Assembly: GCF_002428305.1 (NCBI RefSeq)
Contig: NZ_DIVJ01000012.1
Span: 1-32,028, forward strand
Direction of reading: 5' to 3'
Source: Flavobacterium sp. UBA6135
GTDB taxonomy: Bacteria > Bacteroidota > Bacteroidia > Flavobacteriales > Flavobacteriaceae
DNA length: 32,028 nucleotides
Below are positions 16,497-24,314 of the stretch, piece after piece. Made by a program: the position numbers and the translations under genes. Under the pieces are notes generated by a model. The model was given only the letters and a program-made list of their open reading frames with translations, did no database searches and was not told where the DNA came from. The first letter of the stretch is position 1. Each line of letters starts with the position of its first letter.

Positions 16497-17092
16497 AGTG
16501 TTTTATTTAACGGCATCTCCAGTTCTCTTTTATCAATGAGTAACGTTGTAATGAAATTGTAATTATAGATGGTTTTTACGTCAAGATAGACACTCTTGCG
16601 TTGAGAGGAGAATATTTTTGGAAAGGATTTTAAAATTTATTTTTTATGCGAAATTGGTGAAGGTAGCCTACTTTACAAATTAAGTATACCCTAAACGAAT
16701 AAGACAAAAACCGTCACAGCTATGACACTAGAGCAGGTTTTTCAAGACAAATTAATAAAAGTAAAAGATAAAGTTACTGTTATTGGAATCCGGTTGTCAA
16801 AAATGAACTATCTATGGAAGAGTTATTATCTTTTGCCGACAATCAAAAAGCCACCTACAAAGCAACTAGTATTGAAACCATTAAATAATGAACCAAAAAA
16901 GTTCCGACTATAGCAGACGAAAATTTACTTACTAGTAATACAAAGGCTTTAAAAGACCATGAGTGAATAGCGTTGCCATGATGAAATGAATATTGATTAA
17001 ATTGGAAGTATTTTGATGCCAAATTAGAGACATTCGAGTAGCTTCGTGCTATTAAGGAAGGTTTTACGACTGATTTTCTTAAGATTTCCTAA
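16497..17092 (+). pseudogene. Heavily decayed protein gene
   Basis: Five protein-like pieces follow one another on the plus strand in shifting frames. They include NGISSSLLSMSNVVMKL (16497-16559), EIVIIDGFYVKIDTLALRGE within 16550-16633, and EIGEGSLLYKLSIP then TLEQVFQDKLIKVKDKVTVI (16650-16785). These are followed by NELSMEELLSFADNQKATYK within 16787-16966, and LNWKYFDAKLETFE then LRAIKEGFTTDFLKIS (16997-17092). The amino-acid composition is far from that of random AT-rich spacer, and the order suggests one ancestral gene of about 200 codons broken by frameshifts and stops. The family is not recognised. The 63-codon frame at 16722-16913 begins inside it and is probably not a gene by itself. 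Confidence 0.55.
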
Positions 17093-17137
17093 CAAAGGGA
17101 TTGGTGTGGAGTTGGGTAGTTGTATGCAATTTTAACA

Positions 17138-17172
17138 AAAAAATCCAAAGACCTGATGTATTTGGATTTTTT
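17138..17172. terminator. Terminator downstream of ctlX
   Basis: A perfect 12-bp stem, AAAAAATCCAAA (17138-17149) and TTTGGATTTTTT (17161-17172), with U-tracts possible in both directions. It lies 24 bp after the ctlX stop on the leftward strand. Confidence 0.85.
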
Positions 17173-17196
17173 AATATGAATTTAAAAATAAGAAAT

Positions 17197-18135
17197 CTAT
17201 TCTGCTACAGGAAGAAAAACCTCGGCCATCATACAACGAGCACTTCCACCACCACAAGCTTCAATGGTATCTAAACTGGAAGAAATGATTTCGCAGTGTT
17301 CTTCGATTTTGTGAAGTTGGGCTTTAGTCAAACTTTGATGAGCTGAATTACTCATGACCAAATAACGTTTGTTGTCTTTTCCTTTGACTTGCAGCATGTT
17401 TCCTGCAAAGTTGTTCACTTGCTCTTCAGTGATTAGAATGATGTCTTTTCCGTCTGCACGAAGGTTGTCAAGGACCATTTTTCGTTCTTTTTTGTCATCG
17501 ATACAATCTGCACAAATCACAGCAAATGTTTCGGCTAAACACATCATAACGTTGGTATGATAAATGTGTTTTCGCTCACCATTCACAGTTTGGTAGGCTT
17601 CAAAAATGACCGGAGCCAAATCAAAATCTTCACAAAATTCAATGAATAATTCTTCATCTGCACGTGGTGAAAGAGCACAATAGGCTTTGGCATTGTCACG
17701 GTCTAAGAGTATGCTTCCTGTTCCTTCCAAATAATAGCCATCGTCTTCTGCGGAAGTATAGTCCATGATTTCGTTTATAACAAAACCTTTATCTTCAATG
17801 ATGTCTAAAATGTCTTCTCTGCGTTCTAAACGACGGTTTTCGGCAAACATAGGATATAAAGTTACATCACCGTTTTCATGAAATGAAATCCAATTGTTTG
17901 GAAAAATACTGTCGGGCGTGTCGGGATCTAAGGTATCATCAACAACAATCACGTTCACTCCTACTTTTTGAAGTTTTTCTACAAATGCATCAAACTCTTG
18001 TTGAGCTTTAGCATTTACGGTAGCCGGTGTTGTATTGTCAAGTACTTTTTGATAGTAATTATTTACGGCCGTTTGCTCGTTCATTCTGAAGGCAACGGGA
18101 CGGATCATGAGGATGGTGTTTGTTGTTTGGTTCAT
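17197..18135 (-). CDS. ctlX: CtlX-type citrulline/arginine guanidino hydrolase
   Basis: 312-aa member of the amidinotransferase (guanidino-group modifying) superfamily, closest to CtlX. Conserved elements are IRPVAFRMNEQT near the start, IFPNNWISFHENG (about 77-89), the acidic YYLEGTGS strand, the histidine in YHTNVMMCL and the C-terminal nucleophile motif CGGGSARCMMAEVF with Cys301. The fold hydrolyses or transfers guanidino or ureido groups of arginine-like substrates; ctlX was named for citrulline use in Francisella. The substrate here is inferred only from family. It lies in the same direction as the DDAH-like gene, with a repeat-flanked cassette between them; five 14-bp repeats end 8 bp before its ATG. 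Confidence 0.87.
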   Translation of the reverse strand: MNQTTNTILMIRPVAFRMNEQTAVNNYYQKVLDNTTPATVNAKAQQEFDAFVEKLQKVGVNVIVVDDTLDPDTPDSIFPNNWISFHENGDVTLYPMFAENRRLERREDILDIIEDKGFVINEIMDYTSAEDDGYYLEGTGSILLDRDNAKAYCALSPRADEELFIEFCEDFDLAPVIFEAYQTVNGERKHIYHTNVMMCLAETFAVICADCIDDKKERKMVLDNLRADGKDIILITEEQVNNFAGNMLQVKGKDNKRYLVMSNSAHQSLTKAQLHKIEEHCEIISSSLDTIEACGGGSARCMMAEVFLPVAE

Positions 18136-18143
18136 TTTTTCTG

Positions 18144-18213
18144 TTGTCTGTTATCGGTTGTCTGTTATCGGTTGTCTGTTATCGGTTGTCTGTTATCGGT
18201 TGTCTGTTGTCGG
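18144..18213 (+). repeat. Five tandem copies of a 14-bp unit
   Basis: Four exact copies of TTGTCTGTTATCGG (from 18144) are followed by one variant TTGTCTGTTGTCGG (18200-18213). They fill the gap between the four-helix-bundle stop and the ctlX start. The unit length is not a multiple of three and lies outside genes, so copy changes would alter only the ctlX leader. The same words appear in inverted order at 18639-18674. Confidence 0.95.
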
Positions 18214-18220
18214 TCTTTGG

Positions 18221-18586
18221 TTATTTCCAGTTTTCTTCTACATATTTTATAAAAGTAAAAATTTTTGCTCCTAAAATATCATACTCTTCAATAAAAACGT
18301 CAATACTTGGCACAACTCCTTTGTATAATCGACTAATTTTAAAAAGGTGGTTTTTTGTTTCTAGGCAACTGCCGTGACTAAAGACTAAAAATCGGATAAA
18401 TTCTGCTTTGTATCTTTTTCGTCCATAGCCCTCAACGATGTTTGAAACTACGGAATCGGATGATCTTCTTACTTGGCTTCCTAACTCATATAATTCATAC
18501 TTTGGTAATAATAATGAGGCTGGATGAACCCTAAAAAATAAGTCTAAACTCAATTGGTAAATGTCTAAATCGTTATAACTCTTCAT
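18221..18586 (-). CDS. Four-helix-bundle (S23/IVP-like) protein
   Basis: Small 121-aa protein of the family first known from intervening sequences in 23S rRNA (S23 ribosomal protein-like, TIGR02436 type). The start MKSYNDLDIYQLSLDLFFRV, the centre LPKYELYELGSQVRRSS (about residues 27-43) and SNIVEGYGRKRYKAEFIRFL (48-67) are hallmarks. The C-terminus forms the last helices. It is soluble, probably multimeric and nucleic-acid associated; relatives include Avd of diversity-generating retroelements. No reverse transcriptase or template repeat is nearby, so it is not a DGR. The flanking repeats suggest it arrived as a unit between the DDAH-like gene and ctlX. Confidence 0.88.
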   Translation of the reverse strand: MKSYNDLDIYQLSLDLFFRVHPASLLLPKYELYELGSQVRRSSDSVVSNIVEGYGRKRYKAEFIRFLVFSHGSCLETKNHLFKISRLYKGVVPSIDVFIEEYDILGAKIFTFIKYVEENWK

Positions 18587-18638
18587 GGCTTATAATTAAA
18601 TTTTATTGGTTTATATTTGGTACTAATTTACCGATTTC

Positions 18639-18674
18639 AGTTATCGGATAACAGATAACTGACAACCGACAACT
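18639..18674. repeat. Right-end repeat of the four-helix-bundle cassette
   Basis: The stretch contains AGTTATCGGATAACAGATAA followed by CTGACAACCGACAAC, which is largely the inverse of the 14-bp tandem array at 18144-18213. A local palindrome (TTATC-GGATAA) lies inside. Its last two bases overlap the stop codon of the DDAH-like gene. Confidence 0.7.
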
Positions 18675-19590
18675 ATTTATCTCTTACTAATGGTAATGTT
18701 GAACATCGCAACAATCCTTCTTGTTTAGCAATTTCAGCGTATGGAATTTCTTCGACGGTGAAACCATTTTCACGAAGCCAATTGTTCAGTCTCGAGAAAT
18801 TTCGTTCTGAAACCACAACATCCGGTGCGATGGAAAACACGTTGGAATTCATATGATACATTTCGTCTCGTGTAATGTGAAATAGATTTTCTTTTCCGAA
18901 AAGGTTCACTAAAAACATATAATCAGCTTCTTCACGAAATCCACTTTTGTAGATGATTCCTTTGTTTGTTCCAACGGGTTGAAAACAACAATCAAGATGC
19001 AACGCATTGTCACGAGCTTCAATCTTTGATTTCACCAAATCGAAATCTTTTACTTTTTTGTGTGGAAATAGTTGTTTGATATATTCCACTCCTTGCCAAT
19101 TGGTTCGTGCTGTGATGTAATCTTTATAATCAGAACCTTTATACGTACCAATGAAAATATAATCATTCCACAACATTACGTCACCTCCTTCGATATGTAC
19201 TTCTTCCGGTGGACGCACTACTTTTTTTGGGTCAATGTGGTCAATAACATATTGAATGGCATCGAGTTCTTTTTCTCTATCGGGAAGAATATTGGCTTTG
19301 ATGAAAATATCATCAATTACAAAACCAATGTCGCGACTAAAAATTTGGTTATAATTCGGAATAATATCCGGTCTAAAAACTTCTACGTCGTATTTTTTAA
19401 ACACTTGGTTGAAAGCTTCCATTTCATCAATCATATCGGCTTCTATGGGATAGGTTCCGGCTAAAATGTGTTCGAGTGATTTAGGGTCATAGGCTTCTTC
19501 GGCAGTTGGCGTTGGCCCATTGCTTACCGCAGTTCCTAAGACCACGGCCCTCAATCGGGAAGTTTCGTTTTGTATGTGTAATGGTAACAT
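18673..19590 (-). CDS. DDAH/arginine deiminase-like hydrolase
   Basis: 305-aa guanidino-modifying enzyme. It has NYNQIFSRDIGFVID (80-93), the acidic motif EGGD (134-137), the catalytic-type histidine in HLDCC (H198) and the C-terminal nucleophile EGLLRCSTLPL with Cys296. This matches dimethylarginine dimethylaminohydrolase, arginine deiminase and amidinotransferase relatives; bacterial members hydrolyse arginine or methylarginines to citrulline. The ATG at 19590 was chosen: upstream in-frame starts give an extra, unlike N-terminus, and a TATCTTTG promoter box lies at 19612-19619, inside that extension. Together with ctlX it forms a likely arginine/citrulline-processing pair. Confidence 0.85.
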   Translation of the reverse strand: MLPLHIQNETSRLRAVVLGTAVSNGPTPTAEEAYDPKSLEHILAGTYPIEADMIDEMEAFNQVFKKYDVEVFRPDIIPNYNQIFSRDIGFVIDDIFIKANILPDREKELDAIQYVIDHIDPKKVVRPPEEVHIEGGDVMLWNDYIFIGTYKGSDYKDYITARTNWQGVEYIKQLFPHKKVKDFDLVKSKIEARDNALHLDCCFQPVGTNKGIIYKSGFREEADYMFLVNLFGKENLFHITRDEMYHMNSNVFSIAPDVVVSERNFSRLNNWLRENGFTVEEIPYAEIAKQEGLLRCSTLPLVRDK

Positions 19591-19611
19591 AAAGTCGCTT
19601 TTGGCTTTTGA

Positions 19612-19619
19612 CAAAGATA
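19612..19619 (-). promoter_or_regulatory. Promoter box for the DDAH-like gene
   Basis: TATCTTTG read leftward, with a TTG about 19-20 bp upstream, fits the Bacteroidetes pattern. Transcription would start near 19606, giving a leader of about 15 nt before the ATG at 19590 and ruling out the longer start. Confidence 0.5.
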
Positions 19620-19691
19620 AAAAAAGGCTTTCCAAAAGCAATATATTTGTGGTATTAATAATTTATGAAACTATATTTTAAAGATTTGATA

Positions 19692-19730
19692 AAATAAGAA
19701 AGCCCTCCTAAAAGGAAGGCTTTCTTATTT
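19692..19730 (-). terminator. Terminator downstream of gltA
   Basis: The stem AAATAAGAAAGCC pairs with GGCTTTCTTATTT around a small internal CTCC/GGAA hairpin top, about 30 bp after the gltA stop. It is nearly symmetric, so it may also act on the other strand. Confidence 0.85.
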
Positions 19731-19735
19731 GGCAT

Positions 19736-19756
19736 GGACAAGTCAAGACTTGATCC
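19736..19756. repeat. Short hairpin just after gltA
   Basis: GGACAAGTC and GACTTGATCC form a 9-bp stem with one bulged A and a two-base loop, directly before the gltA stop codon at 19759. It has no T-run and is separate from the terminator. It may be a dispersed palindrome. Confidence 0.4.
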
Positions 19757-19758
19757 TA

Positions 19759-21042
19759 CTATCTTTTATCCATTGATTTGAACTCTCTCAAGGGATGACC
19801 CACATAAACTTGACGTGGTCTTCCGATTGGTTCTTTGTTGATTCGCATTTCTTTCCATTGAGCAATCCAACCCGGTAAACGACCAATGGCGAACATTACG
19901 GTAAACATTTCGGTTGGGATTCCTAAGGCACGGTATATAATTCCGGAATAGAAATCAACATTCGGATATAAGTTTCTTGCTTTGAAGTATTCGTCTTCTA
20001 AAGCCACTTTTTCTAATTGTTTTGCAATATCCAATAACGGATCATCAACGCCTAAAGAAGCTAAAACATCATCAGCAGCTTTTTTAATGATGGTAGCACG
20101 TGGGTCAAAGTTTTTATAAACTCTGTGTCCGAATCCCATTAAACGGAACGGATCGTCTTTGTCTTTTGCTTTTAAGACAAACTTGGCCACATCGCCACCG
20201 TTTTTGTGAATTTCTTCTAGCATTTCTAAAACAGCTTGGTTAGCACCACCGTGAAGGGGTCCCCAAAGTGCAGAAACACCTGATGCGATAGATGCAAATA
20301 ACCCGGCATGAGAAGAACCTACAATTCGTACTGTTGAAGTGGAACAGTTTTGTTCATGATCTGCATGAAGTATAAACAATTTGTCTAAAGCTTTAACAAC
20401 AATTGGATCAATTTTATAAGGTCCTGTTGGCAACTCATACATCAAATGCATGAAATTTTCAACATATCCTTTTGTATTATCATAATAATTTAACGGATAC
20501 CCCATTGATTTGCGGAAAGTCCAAGTAGCGATAACCAAAAATTTACCCATGGTTTTACATACCGCTTCATACATTTCTTTTTCGTTGTGAGGATTAACCG
20601 ATTTCGGATTGAAAGCCGTTAATGCACTTGTCAAAGAAGCTAAAACTCCCATTGGGTGAGCTGTTTTTGGAAACCCATCAATAATGTTTTTCATTTCTTC
20701 ATTGACTAAGGTATATTTGCGAATACCATTTTCAAATTTCTCTAATTCAGCTTTTGTTGGTAATTCTCCAAAAATAAGTAAATAAGAAACTTCCAAAAAG
20801 TTTGCCTTTGATGCTAAATCTTCAATAGAATAACCTCTGTAGCGAAGAATTCCTTCTTCTCCATCTAAAAAAGTAATTTCACTTTTACAAGAACCTGAGT
20901 TTTTATATCCCGGATCTAATGTAATGGCACCGGTTAAGGCACGTAATTGCTCGATATCGATAGCGGCTTCATTTTCACTTCCAACTATAATTGGAAACTC
21001 ATATTCTTTGCCATCGAATTTTAATATTGCAGTTTTTGACAT
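19759..21042 (-). CDS. gltA: Citrate synthase
   Basis: Condenses acetyl-CoA and oxaloacetate to citrate, the entry step of the TCA cycle, in the cytoplasm. The 427-aa length fits the Gram-negative hexameric type II enzyme. Active-site motifs are ILHADHEQNCSTSTVR and GPLHGGANQAV (the two catalytic histidines), GFGHRVYKNFDPRA (oxaloacetate-binding region) and YPNVDFYSG (catalytic aspartate). The N-terminal beta domain starts AILKFDGKEYEFPI. Single-gene unit with a terminator after it. The 200-bp upstream region is AT-rich and only a weak TAATTTCG box was seen. Confidence 0.97.
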   Translation of the reverse strand: MSKTAILKFDGKEYEFPIIVGSENEAAIDIEQLRALTGAITLDPGYKNSGSCKSEITFLDGEEGILRYRGYSIEDLASKANFLEVSYLLIFGELPTKAELEKFENGIRKYTLVNEEMKNIIDGFPKTAHPMGVLASLTSALTAFNPKSVNPHNEKEMYEAVCKTMGKFLVIATWTFRKSMGYPLNYYDNTKGYVENFMHLMYELPTGPYKIDPIVVKALDKLFILHADHEQNCSTSTVRIVGSSHAGLFASIASGVSALWGPLHGGANQAVLEMLEEIHKNGGDVAKFVLKAKDKDDPFRLMGFGHRVYKNFDPRATIIKKAADDVLASLGVDDPLLDIAKQLEKVALEDEYFKARNLYPNVDFYSGIIYRALGIPTEMFTVMFAIGRLPGWIAQWKEMRINKEPIGRPRQVYVGHPLREFKSMDKR

Positions 21043-21188
21043 GATTATGTGTGTAATTTGTATGTATAAACAATGTTTGTTGCGAAATTACGGAATTTTA
21101 GAGGAATGTTAAAATTTTATCTCTATCGTTTTCGTTAAATTTAGTATAAATATTGTAAAGTTTGTATACATCAAAACATCATAATAAA

Positions 21189-21217
21189 AAAACTCACGAA
21201 TAAAATCCGTGAGTTTT
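21189..21217 (-). terminator. Terminator after the LRR protein gene
   Basis: AAAACTCACG (21189-21198) pairs with CGTGAGTTTT (21208-21217), 26 bp beyond the stop codon of the leftward gene. The T-run on that strand follows the stem. Confidence 0.85.
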
Positions 21218-21242
21218 CAATTCAAAATTCAAAATTAACTGA

Positions 21243-24233
21243 TTAATTCTTAATCAATTTTACCACTTTGCTCCCAATCATTGTATTTATTTTCACAAAA
21301 TACATTCCGTTTGTTCTTTGAAGCAAATTTATTTCTGTAGAAATATTATTTACAATTGTTGTTTGCAATAATCTCCCTTGAATATCATATAATTCAACCG
21401 TTTTTATTGTGTTACTATCGTCACTTTGAATATTCACTCTATCTGAAGACGGATTAGGATAAAGAGTTATCAAACTATCTAAAAGGGGATTATCAACACT
21501 TAACTCTTGAAACAGAGTTACTGCCATGTTGGTTTCAATTGGCAAATTATAATTATAATAAATAGTTGCTTTTTTCTGAACATAGTTGCCACTTTGCATA
21601 GTGTCATGTGTTTTCATTTTCAATAAAATGTTACCATGACCACCAGATTCTAAAAGAATATTTTGAAAAATAAATTCTACTTTATCTCCTTTGATTCTTG
21701 CATCAACTTCATGAGATGCTTTTAATATCTGCAATGTATTACTGTCAAAATCATTTTCATTTATGCTTAAACTTATTATTATATTTTCAGCAGAAGCAGT
21801 ACCGGTATTTTCAAAATTGATTATGTAATGTAAGTACTCCCCTATTTGAGAGGTAGAGGCTAAATTACCTTCCACACATGTTATGCTATTTGTAACATAA
21901 GAGTCAACAACAACTTGATTAAAAACAAACGTATTATCTGCAGGAGTTTCATCGCCAATAATTGGTACAATTGTAGATGTAAATTGCAAAACATCACCAC
22001 TATTCACCGGATTTGTATCCGTTGATGAATTTATGTTGAATGTAATATAGATGTTTCTACTTTCAAATGGAATCAGATTGACATAACTCCAAGAAATCAC
22101 CCCCGCGTCCATTGTTGTTGGTGCAGTAGAGGCAGACACAAAATTCATAAAATTTGTATTGTAACTAAAACTAATACCATTAGCTTGTGATAAGGTTTGA
22201 TTGCCTTTATTTTTAAAAACTATTTGATAAACGGCTTCATAACCCGGACGTGCCGGAAAAATAGGTGATACAACAATTTCTACATCAGGATGAAAACCAT
22301 TTGGAGTAATACAAAAATTTTGTATTATGCTATTATTATCATTATTCAAAAAAGGAATTGTAATTGTTGGCGGTGAAAAATTAAACCAACTGGGATTTTC
22401 AATATTAGGTGTCAAAACAAAACTTCCTGCTTGTGTATAAAATGCGTACTCTCCCAAATTGTTTGTAAAACTAGCTCCTTCAAGCATACCGTCGTTAATA
22501 TCTACTCTAATGTTGGGCTGTGGTATATCTTGTATGTCGCATCCATTAGAATTACCATCCATAATAATTTTTCCGGTAATAGAATTGTAATTTCCTCCAG
22601 GTAAAAAAGTACAGTATGAATTAATCACATAGTCATCTGGATTACCAGCAGAACCCAATGACTGAATACTTTGAATTTGGGTTTCATCAGCACAAATGTA
22701 TATAAGGTTTGGACAATTCACTGCCCAAATAAATTCATCAATCCCATTTTTTATAAATAAAGTTTCAAGAAGACTGTTCTCACTGCATCTAAACTCTTGA
22801 ATTGATGGTAAATTTTCAATATTTAAAGTTGTAAATAGGTTATTGTTACACCTCAAAGTAAGTAAATTATTTAACCCATCAACATTTAAAGTTGTCAACT
22901 GATTGTTATTCACTTGGATTTGAGATACTAATGGAATTTGTTGCACATCTAAACTAGTCAACAGATTATCGTTTGCATTTAAAGCATATAACGATGTTAA
23001 ACCTTCTAAGTTGATTGTTGAAAGTTGGTTATTTGGGCAATTTATTGCTCCAAGGTTTGGCAAATTGTTAACAGTTAAAGAGGTCAATTGTGAAGAATTA
23101 CAATCTAACCCTGACAAATTTGTAAATTGTGTAACATCCAATTCGGTTAATAAAGTATCATTACAGGCTAAATATTGTAAGTTCGGTATTGATTGAAGAT
23201 TTAAACTTGTAAGTGGATTAATTCCACATTTAATTTCGATCAAATTTGAAAAATTCTGAAGCGTTAATGTTGACAAATTATTACCAGCACATTCAAAATA
23301 TACTAAATTGGCTAACAAATTAATATTTATATCTGAAAGCAAATTAAAATTACAATCCAAATATGTTAGATTTAAGAATGAATTTATACCTTCAAGAGAA
23401 TTAATCTTCTCATTATCATCAAATAAAAAACTATTTAACCTAAAGTAAGTCACCTCAAGAGCTTCACTGAGTTGAATTTCTCCATCATCATTGGCATCAA
23501 TTGTTATCCAATTATTAAATCCGTTTTGAGCCACTTGAACTGTAGGTGAAGCAGAAAGCAATCGTGCTTTAAAATTCACATCAGGAATAAAAACAATTCC
23601 ATCTTCAGCTACTATTAAATCAAAGCTTGTTATTGAAAAACAACCTGTTTCTGTATTTTCAACTCTAGCGTAAATTGTTTGAGGATTGGAAACATTTGAA
23701 AAAGCAGTCGTAGAAACTATCATTGATGAACCTGAAACTGCATTTGTTTCTGTTGCATAATAACTAACAAAAGCTGATGAATTCCCATTAATTAAAAAAG
23801 CATTTTGTGTAGATAAATCAAAAGTTGCCGTTCCAACAAAAGGCGATTGATAGATAACTAAATTTGATGGTTGCACAATAGATGGTAACGGATATACAAT
23901 CAAATCAAAACTTGTAATCGCAAAATTTGTTGGGTTTGCATTTTCTAAAACTCGGACAAATATTGTGTGAGGATTAAAAGTATTTAAATAAGAACTAGGA
24001 TTTGCGATTGGAGCCATCTCATTTTGAGCATCGGCAAGAGAAGTATAAAAAGTTATTGTATAAAGTGATGGATTTAAACCGTTTAAAATTTCAGGAATAG
24101 TCACTGTCAAATCAAAGGCTTCAAATCCATCACTATTTTGATCACAAATCGCCAAATTATTTGGCTGCCCAATTGGGGGTTGTGCATAAAGTGAGCCTGT
24201 TAGTAAAATAAATAAAAGTAAAATCTTTTTCAT
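21243..24233 (-). CDS. T9SS-exported leucine-rich-repeat surface protein
   Basis: Large 996-aa secreted or cell-surface protein. A signal peptide (MKKILLLFILLTGSLYAQ) leads into two tandem beta-rich repeats of about 95 aa that each end ITSFDLIV (about 20-210). An EF-hand-like loop DANDDGEIQLSEAL (about 242-255) precedes roughly ten 21-residue leucine-rich repeats (about 265-495) with the pattern LxxLxCxxNxLxxLxxxx. Next comes a carboxypeptidase-regulatory/Cna_B-like segment (from SITGKIIMDGNSNGC), then two DUF11-like beta domains. The C-terminus (about 919-996) is a type A T9SS sorting domain with LITLYPNPSSDRVNI and ending MYFVKINTMIGSKVVKLIKN. It probably binds a surface partner or glycan. 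It lies 81 bp after the response regulator gene. Confidence 0.88.
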   Translation of the reverse strand: MKKILLLFILLTGSLYAQPPIGQPNNLAICDQNSDGFEAFDLTVTIPEILNGLNPSLYTITFYTSLADAQNEMAPIANPSSYLNTFNPHTIFVRVLENANPTNFAITSFDLIVYPLPSIVQPSNLVIYQSPFVGTATFDLSTQNAFLINGNSSAFVSYYATETNAVSGSSMIVSTTAFSNVSNPQTIYARVENTETGCFSITSFDLIVAEDGIVFIPDVNFKARLLSASPTVQVAQNGFNNWITIDANDDGEIQLSEALEVTYFRLNSFLFDDNEKINSLEGINSFLNLTYLDCNFNLLSDININLLANLVYFECAGNNLSTLTLQNFSNLIEIKCGINPLTSLNLQSIPNLQYLACNDTLLTELDVTQFTNLSGLDCNSSQLTSLTVNNLPNLGAINCPNNQLSTINLEGLTSLYALNANDNLLTSLDVQQIPLVSQIQVNNNQLTTLNVDGLNNLLTLRCNNNLFTTLNIENLPSIQEFRCSENSLLETLFIKNGIDEFIWAVNCPNLIYICADETQIQSIQSLGSAGNPDDYVINSYCTFLPGGNYNSITGKIIMDGNSNGCDIQDIPQPNIRVDINDGMLEGASFTNNLGEYAFYTQAGSFVLTPNIENPSWFNFSPPTITIPFLNNDNNSIIQNFCITPNGFHPDVEIVVSPIFPARPGYEAVYQIVFKNKGNQTLSQANGISFSYNTNFMNFVSASTAPTTMDAGVISWSYVNLIPFESRNIYITFNINSSTDTNPVNSGDVLQFTSTIVPIIGDETPADNTFVFNQVVVDSYVTNSITCVEGNLASTSQIGEYLHYIINFENTGTASAENIIISLSINENDFDSNTLQILKASHEVDARIKGDKVEFIFQNILLESGGHGNILLKMKTHDTMQSGNYVQKKATIYYNYNLPIETNMAVTLFQELSVDNPLLDSLITLYPNPSSDRVNIQSDDSNTIKTVELYDIQGRLLQTTIVNNISTEINLLQRTNGMYFVKINTMIGSKVVKLIKN

Positions 24234-24314
24234 AGCAATTTATTTTTTTAAAGGTAATTCAGTTGGTTTGATTTATAAATGATTAATGAGTAAACAATGG
24301 TTTTGAATTAGAAT

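Larger units (their letters stand above)
18144..18674. mobile_element. Possible small cassette: four-helix-bundle gene between inverted repeats
   Basis: A single 121-aa four-helix-bundle gene is bounded on the left by the 14-bp tandem array and on the right by related sequence in the opposite orientation. Shared words between the right end and the complement of the left are GATAACAGA and GACAACCGA. The unit, about 530 bp, sits between two functionally related genes of one direction. No transposase or clear target-site duplication is visible, so movement would need help in trans. Alternatively these are ordinary dispersed repeats that happened to expand beside the gene. Confidence 0.35.

Noticed and set aside
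16722..16913. 63-codon plus-strand frame as an independent gene
   Set aside because: Its first 22 codons belong to the decayed gene at 16497-17092, and the rest reads better in another frame, so it is part of a remnant.
13171..17196. Genomic island with integrase or attachment sites
   Set aside because: Gene decay and unknown genes suggest turnover, but there is no integrase, tRNA target or flanking direct repeat.
18221..18586. Avd-like gene of a diversity-generating retroelement
   Set aside because: No reverse transcriptase, template/variable repeat pair or C-type-lectin target is present in the window; only the family resemblance remains.
18612..18619. TATATTTG on the plus strand as a promoter
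   Set aside because: It would transcribe antisense into the DDAH-like gene and no plus-strand gene follows; likely chance in AT-rich DNA.
19591..19641. Longer start for the DDAH-like gene
   Set aside because: The added 17 residues do not fit the family, and the likely promoter box at 19612-19619 lies within them.
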